From: Myxococcales bacterium
GTDB lineage: Bacteria; Myxococcota_A; Polyangia; Polyangiales; Polyangiaceae
Reading direction: 5' to 3'
Assembly (NCBI GenBank): GCA_016703425.1
Contig: JADJCA010000001.1
Location: forward strand, 186,001 to 250,000
DNA length: 64,000 bases
In this document: one piece after another, positions 59,812 to 64,000 of the stretch
Layout: every line of letters begins with the position of its first letter
Numbering within the stretch: the first letter of the stretch is position 1
Position numbers and translations under genes: made by a program
The notes under the pieces: generated by a model
The model's input: only the letters and a program-made list of their open reading frames with translations
Told to the model about the DNA's origin: nothing
The model's database searches: none

Positions 59812-60504
59812 ATGCGAGCGCGTCCCATCGTCGCCATCGACGGCCCTGCCGGTGCAGGCAAGAGCACCGTCGCGCGGCGCGTCGCCGAGTCCTTGGGCTA
59901 CGTCCTCGTCGACACCGGCGCCTTGTACCGAGCCGTGGCGCTGTCGGCGAGCCGGCAAGGCGCAGCCGCCGGTGACGGCGAGGTCGTTGGCGCCCTCGCG
60001 CGCGAGCTGGCGGCGAACCACGCCATCGTGCTCGAGCGCGACGCGGCGCGGGGTGTGCGTGTCTTCCTTTCCGGTGAAGACGTCTCCGACGCGATCCGAA
60101 CGCCACAAATGGGCATGGATGCCAGCACCGTGTCAGCGCACCCGCCGGTTCGCGCGGCGCTGCTCGAGCTCCAGCGGCAAGCCGGCGAGCAAGGCGGCGT
60201 GGTGCTCGAAGGTCGCGACATCGGCACCGTGGTGTTCCCCGACGCAGAGCTGAAGTTCTTCCTGACGGCGCGGGCTGAGGTGCGCGCGAAGCGTCGCTTC
60301 GACGAGCTCTCGGCGAAGGGCGAAACCGTGTCCTTGGAGCAAACGCTCGCCGATGTGCTTCGTCGCGACGAGCAGGACACGAACCGGCAGGCGGCGCCGC
60401 TAAGGCGAGCCGACGACGCCGAGGAGATCGACTCGTCGGCCATGAGCATCGAAGAGGCCGTTCGTGTCGTCGTCGACAAGGCGCGCGCGTATCGCGCCGG
60501 CTGA
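59812..60504 (+). CDS. cmk: Cytidylate kinase
   Basis: A 230-residue enzyme that phosphorylates CMP/dCMP. The P-loop IDGPAGAGKST is near the N-terminus, followed by VDTGALYRAVAL and LEGRDIGTVVFPDAELKFFLTA, then RRDEQDTNRQAAPLRRADDA, all diagnostic of Cmk. The ATG at 59812 is preferred to an in-frame GTG at 59803. It lies 134 bp after aroA in the same direction. Confidence 0.94.
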   Translation: MRARPIVAIDGPAGAGKSTVARRVAESLGYVLVDTGALYRAVALSASRQGAAAGDGEVVGALARELAANHAIVLERDAARGVRVFLSGEDVSDAIRTPQMGMDASTVSAHPPVRAALLELQRQAGEQGGVVLEGRDIGTVVFPDAELKFFLTARAEVRAKRRFDELSAKGETVSLEQTLADVLRRDEQDTNRQAAPLRRADDAEEIDSSAMSIEEAVRVVVDKARAYRAG

Positions 60505-60505
60505 C

Positions 60506-61453
60506 TTGACCCAGGTTGCGTGCGCGCGCGCGCGTCTTGGCGGCCTCGCGCTGGTTGGTGCGCTCGCCCTGAGCGCTTGCCAGAGCGCGCACAGCGCAGG
60601 GGCCCGAAACCCTTCGAAATCAGCCGCGCCGGCTTCGGCAGCGACGGACCTTGGCGATGTGCTCGTCGACGCAAGGCGTGATCTGGTGGTGCGCGTCGCG
60701 CCGCGTGAACTGGTCCGCGACCCGGTGCTCGGACCTCTCTTTGCAAGAGCCCTCGAGCGGACCCTCGAGCACGGACGCCTGGAAGGCAGCAGCGGTTCGA
60801 CGCTCGCGGTCGTTTCGAAGGCGGAAGATCTCGTCGTCGCCGTGCGCGACCGCGAGGGACGCGACGTCGTGGCGGTCGCGTCGGGGCTCCCCACGGGGAC
60901 GTCACCGACGGACTTGAAGGACGAGCGCGGCCGAGCGCTCTTCACGGCCTCCGGCGAGGTGGCGCGCGGTCGTGTTCGCGCCTTCGCGACCGGCGGCCCA
61001 GAGCTCCGTGCGAAGCTCTTCGAATTGCCCCAGGGCGTGTGGGTCGTAGCCGTCGGGCCTCGCACGGAGGACGTGCGGGCCGCTCTCGAACGCGGTGTCA
61101 CGTCGTACACGCCGAAGCTCCACCGGCCCCTCGCCGTCGAGCTCGCGGGCGAGACGCTCGGCGCGCTTCGGAGCCGCGCGGGGCCGCAGCTCAGGCCGAG
61201 CTTTGTGGGGCTGGCGGCGGCGGCGCTGACGGTGGCACCGACGGCGTCGGCGGGGGCGGCGGCGGCGCAGTCGAGCGTGCGCGCCACCCTGCGTTACGAG
61301 ACAGCGGAGGCGGCGGAGCGCGCCGAGCCAACGGTGCGGCGGGCCGTTGAGATCATGCCGAAGGCGCTCGGTTGGACGCTCCCCGTGGTGCCGCGCGTGC
61401 TCCGCGAAGGCGCGGAACTCGTCGTCGAGCTCGTGCTTTCGGCACCGCGATAG
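60506..61453 (+). CDS. Lipoprotein of unknown function (2)
   Basis: An exported protein of about 315 residues. The TTG at 60506, 1 bp after the cmk stop, is the best-placed start; a GTG at 60464 inside cmk is possible. The signal peptide ends in the lipobox LSAC. The mature part includes LVVRVAPRELVRDPVLGPL, LVVAVRDREGRDVVAVASG and VWVVAVGPRTEDVRAALERG. The last block recalls the first lipoprotein of the cluster (56981). An Ala-rich stretch lies at about 235-255. No known domain is recognised. It converges on the sigma-54 activator gene with an 8-bp gap. Confidence 0.6.
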   Translation: MTQVACARARLGGLALVGALALSACQSAHSAGARNPSKSAAPASAATDLGDVLVDARRDLVVRVAPRELVRDPVLGPLFARALERTLEHGRLEGSSGSTLAVVSKAEDLVVAVRDREGRDVVAVASGLPTGTSPTDLKDERGRALFTASGEVARGRVRAFATGGPELRAKLFELPQGVWVVAVGPRTEDVRAALERGVTSYTPKLHRPLAVELAGETLGALRSRAGPQLRPSFVGLAAAALTVAPTASAGAAAAQSSVRATLRYETAEAAERAEPTVRRAVEIMPKALGWTLPVVPRVLREGAELVVELVLSAPR

Positions 61454-61461
61454 GCCGGGCG

Positions 61462-63330
61462 CTACTCGTACTTCTTCTTGATGCCCAGCGTCTGGAGCTT
61501 GTGGCGTAGGGTGCGCAGTGGGATCTGCAACGCCTTCGCGGCGGCCGTCTGGTTGCCGCCGACCTTCTGGAGCGCTTCGAGGATGATGTCGCTCTCGATC
61601 TTCGCCATGTGCGCCCGCAGGCGCTCCTTGTAGTCTGCACCCTCTTCGAGATCGAGATCGCCCTCGATGGAGTTGGTGATCTCGATGGGGCTAATGGGCG
61701 GATTCACGGAGGGCATGCCGCTCGGGGCGGCCATCTGTGGCATCGGGATGCTCGGCCGCCCGGCCACCGTCGAGGTGATGTCGCGCTTCAAGCGATCGGG
61801 CAAGTCGGCGACCGTGAGGACCGTGCCGCGAGCGATGACCACGGCGCGATCAATGACGTTCTTGAGCTCGCGGACGTTGCCCGGCCACTTGTATTGCGCG
61901 AGCAGGTCGTAGGCGCGCTCCTCGACGGTGCGGACGCTGCGCCCGTTGGCCTTGTTGGCCTCCGCGATGAAGTGTTCGACGAGCGGGCGAATCTCCTCCG
62001 GGCGCTCTCGCAAGGGCGGCACCTGGAGCATGATGGCGTTCAGCCGATAGAAGAGGTCCCAGCGGAAGGTGCCGGCCTCGCACATCGTCTCGAGGTCGCG
62101 GTGGGTGGCCGCCACGACGCGAACGTCGACGTCGATCTCGCGGTCGGAGCCGACGCGTACCACCTGCTTGGTCTCGAGCACGCGCAGGAGCGCGGCCTGC
62201 GCCGCTGGCGAGAGCTCGCCGACCTCGTCGAGGAAGACGGTGCCGTGGTGCGCCTGCTCGAAGATGCCCTTGGTCGTCCGCTCGGCCCCCGTGAAGGCGC
62301 CCCGTTCGTGGCCGAAGAGCAATCCCTCAAGAAGCGAGGCGGGAATGGCCGCGCAGTTGACGGAGCGCATCGGGTGATCGCGACGGCCCGATGCGTCGTG
62401 AATCGCGCGGGCGACGACTTCCTTGCCGCTGCCCGTCTCGCCGAGCGCGAGGACCGGCAGGTTCGACGGCGCTACGCGATCGATGAGCTCGAAGAGCTCA
62501 CGCATGCGCGCGCTCTTGACCACGAGCTTGCCGCTGGGCTTGCCCTGATCTTCGTCACTCGCGGCGAAGACCGTGCTCTTCGCTGTCGCGCGGGAGAGCG
62601 AGTCGTGGGCTTGGCCGAGCAGCTCCTCAAGAGAAGCGGCGCCACCGTCGGGGAACGCCACGACGGCCGCTCGAAGGTCGGCGTCTTGGTTCACGATGCC
62701 CTGGACCCAGTCGCGGGCGGCGGCCTTGGTGGTCTCCGGGAGCAGCACCACCAGCGTGCTCGGCGAATACATCGCGACGCGATCGACGGGACGCACCGCC
62801 GCGAGCACCTGCGGCGCGAAACGCCGAACCGGGAAGGCGTCGTCTTTGCCGGCTTCGACCTTCAGCGCGAGGACGGCGAGGGGGCGGCCAAATTGGCGCG
62901 CGCGCGTCAGCTCCTCTTCCACGTGCTCGGAGAAGTTTTCGTAGCTATCGAGGCCATGGAGTTCGGCGTCTTGGGGGCGCTTGGCGGCGTGCAACGCGAC
63001 CGACACGTCGCCGAGGCGGACCTCGTCGCCGGCCTTCAGCGTGCCCCGCTCGACACGGTCTCCGTTGAGCCACGTGCCGTTGGTGGAGCCGAGATCTTCG
63101 AACTTCACCTCCGAGTCCTCGATGGTGAAGCGCGCGTGACTCCTCGACACGCTGGCGTCCTCGACGACCACGTCGGCGGGGAACGTGCGGCCGACGACGA
63201 CGGTGCCGCCCTCGGGCATGGTGAAGACCTTGGCGCCGTCGCGATGGTAGAAGACCAACGCGATGCGCGCCTCGCGAGGCTTGAATTGCGCGGGCTGCGT
63301 GCGGATGGTCGTCGATCCGGGCTTCTTCAA
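61462..63330 (-). CDS. FHA/degenerate GGDEF/sigma-54 activator with Fis-type HTH
   Basis: A 622-residue enhancer-binding protein. FHA domain at about 25-112: GRTFPADVVVEDASVSRSHA and LGSTNGTWLNG, which reads phospho-threonine. Residues about 128-250 have the spacing of a GGDEF domain (ARQFGRPLAVLALKVEA, VVLLPETTKAAA, SLEELLGQAHDSL), but the GGDEF loop is replaced by MYSPST. The AAA+ domain has Walker A GETGSGKE at 297-304, GAFTGA at 344-349 and Walker B VFLDEVGE, so contact with sigma-54 should be intact. The C-terminal Fis HTH reads NQTAAAKALQIPLRTLRHKL. It should activate sigma-54 promoters in response to a Ser/Thr kinase; a kinase gene is divergent from it. Confidence 0.88.
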   Translation of the reverse strand: MKKPGSTTIRTQPAQFKPREARIALVFYHRDGAKVFTMPEGGTVVVGRTFPADVVVEDASVSRSHARFTIEDSEVKFEDLGSTNGTWLNGDRVERGTLKAGDEVRLGDVSVALHAAKRPQDAELHGLDSYENFSEHVEEELTRARQFGRPLAVLALKVEAGKDDAFPVRRFAPQVLAAVRPVDRVAMYSPSTLVVLLPETTKAAARDWVQGIVNQDADLRAAVVAFPDGGAASLEELLGQAHDSLSRATAKSTVFAASDEDQGKPSGKLVVKSARMRELFELIDRVAPSNLPVLALGETGSGKEVVARAIHDASGRRDHPMRSVNCAAIPASLLEGLLFGHERGAFTGAERTTKGIFEQAHHGTVFLDEVGELSPAAQAALLRVLETKQVVRVGSDREIDVDVRVVAATHRDLETMCEAGTFRWDLFYRLNAIMLQVPPLRERPEEIRPLVEHFIAEANKANGRSVRTVEERAYDLLAQYKWPGNVRELKNVIDRAVVIARGTVLTVADLPDRLKRDITSTVAGRPSIPMPQMAAPSGMPSVNPPISPIEITNSIEGDLDLEEGADYKERLRAHMAKIESDIILEALQKVGGNQTAAAKALQIPLRTLRHKLQTLGIKKKYE

Positions 63331-63568
63331 GGAGGTCTCCGCGAGTCGGTCGCTTGCTGGCGACGGGCGCCACCGCGTCGCTTGGGACGCGCGAGGAACG
63401 TTATCTTATCGCAAGGTTCGCTGCCCATGAACCGCTGATCGCGCCGGGAGCCGTGGTGGCCTGCGGGGCGTTTGCTGCCAATCCGCCGGGACACGCAGGC
63501 ACGAGCGGCCGCGGCTCCGCAACTTACGGGGAATTTCACCGGCAGCCGTGCGAACATGTGCGGCGCCC

Positions 63569-64000
63569 ATGGACCGCGACTTTCCGCCTGGTTCGCGCCC
63601 TGGTTCGAGCCCTGCTTCGAGCCCCGGTTCGAGCTCCTTCCAGCTCGGTCCCTACGAGGCGCTCGAGTGCCTTGGCAGCGGCGGCTTCGCCTCGGTCTAC
63701 CGGGCCCGCGACCTCCGCAGCGGCGGGTTCGTGGCCCTGAAGGTCGTGCCTCCCGGCACCGACGAAGAGTCTGTGCGGCGGCTCATGCGCGAAGCGCGCG
63801 CCGTGTCTCGGTTGTCGCATCCGAACGTGGTGCGCGTCTACGAGTGCGGCGTCGTGCCCGACGGCGCGTACGTCGCCATGGAGCTGCTCGAGGGACGCAC
63901 GCTCCAAGACGCCATCGATGACGGCCCCTTGCCGCTGCCGCGCGCGCTCGACATCGCGCTTCGCGTCTTGGATGGCCTCTCGGCGGCGCACGAGAGCCGC
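63569..64000 (+). CDS. Ser/Thr protein kinase, cut by the right edge
   Basis: The first 144 residues of a Hanks-type kinase. The ATG at 63569 opens a Gly/Ser/Pro-rich leader with direct 12-bp repeats (GSRPGSSPASSPGSSS). The glycine loop reads LGSGGFASVYRA at about 35-46, Lys58 is in VALKVV, and HPNVVRVYECG and YVAMELLEGRTL follow. The catalytic loop lies beyond the edge. It is head-to-head with the FHA-type activator across 238 bp, so it may phosphorylate the ligand or partner that the FHA domain reads; this is inference. Confidence 0.85.
   Translation, partial: MDRDFPPGSRPGSSPASSPGSSSFQLGPYEALECLGSGGFASVYRARDLRSGGFVALKVVPPGTDEESVRRLMREARAVSRLSHPNVVRVYECGVVPDGAYVAMELLEGRTLQDAIDDGPLPLPRALDIALRVLDGLSAAHESR

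Noticed and set aside
61609..63438. A 609-codon plus-strand frame opposite the FHA-type activator
   Set aside because: The activator has complete FHA, AAA+ and HTH motifs on the minus strand.
1..64000. tRNA, rRNA, CRISPR arrays, transposases, integrase or prophage genes
   Set aside because: None was recognised in gaps or among coding regions on reading both strands; a covariance-model scan could not be run.

Overview
The window is dense, GC-rich chromosomal DNA with the gene style of a myxobacterium, most likely of the Polyangia/Polyangiales group. The evidence is the mix of Hanks-type Ser/Thr kinases, TPR giants, an FHA plus sigma-54 activator, many small lipoproteins with Asp/Ala/Gly-rich linkers, an AgmX/PglI-type C-terminal domain, and an imuA-imuB-dnaE2 cassette behind a site that closely matches the Myxococcus-type LexA box. 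No rRNA, tRNA, CRISPR array, insertion sequence or prophage was recognised. Genus and species cannot be set from the sequence alone.

Layout. 1-3.2 kb: a RelA/SpoT-like protein cut by the left edge, a DUF2400 (endonuclease III-like) protein and a TPR protein. 3.2-10 kb: a tightly coupled complex I operon, nuoA-B-C-D-G-H-I, without nuoE, nuoF or nuoJ-N. 10-16.4 kb: a small Cys-rich lipoprotein facing away from a 1807-residue pseudokinase/TPR protein. 16.5-20 kb: overlapping genes for a lipoprotein, a sulfatase-fold lipoprotein and glyoxalase II, then a zinc-ribbon protein. 20-27.6 kb (minus strand): a DUF482 acyltransferase-like protein, a sigma-factor/anti-sigma fusion, a frameshifted gene, an OmpA-like lipoprotein, lptB, lptA and a TPR-dynamin GTPase. 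27.6-35.3 kb: a divergent kinase, a frameshifted M48-like lipoprotein protease, an MDR oxidoreductase, RNase HI, a DUF2171 protein and a large Cys-rich repeat lipoprotein with two frameshifts.

35.4-42.5 kb: a TfoX-N protein, a nucleotidyltransferase-fold protein, an AgmX/PglI-type lipoprotein, an M16 peptidase pair (inactive plus active subunit), the wreck of a sigma-54 activator, a Uma2-family nuclease and larE. 42.6-48.8 kb: the SOS mutagenesis cassette imuA-imuB-dnaE2. 49-55.8 kb: a beta-rich hypothetical protein, an MscS channel, smc, an FmdB zinc-ribbon protein and a hypothetical protein. 55.9-61.5 kb: a co-oriented group containing a divergent P-protein (chorismate mutase/prephenate dehydratase/ACT), aroA and cmk, interleaved with two similar lipoproteins and a small membrane protein. 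61.5-64 kb: an FHA/degenerate-GGDEF/sigma-54 activator, divergent from a Ser/Thr kinase cut by the right edge.

Four loci carry reading-frame breaks: 22.7, 29.7, 34.2 (two) and 40.2-40.4 kb. Most fit the loss of one base in a C/G run, so assembly errors are a live alternative to real gene decay. The most interesting items are the RelA/SpoT-like protein, the sigma/anti-sigma fusion, the degenerate P-protein, the pseudokinase-TPR giant, and imuA with a LexA box that overlaps its -10 element and leaves almost no leader.
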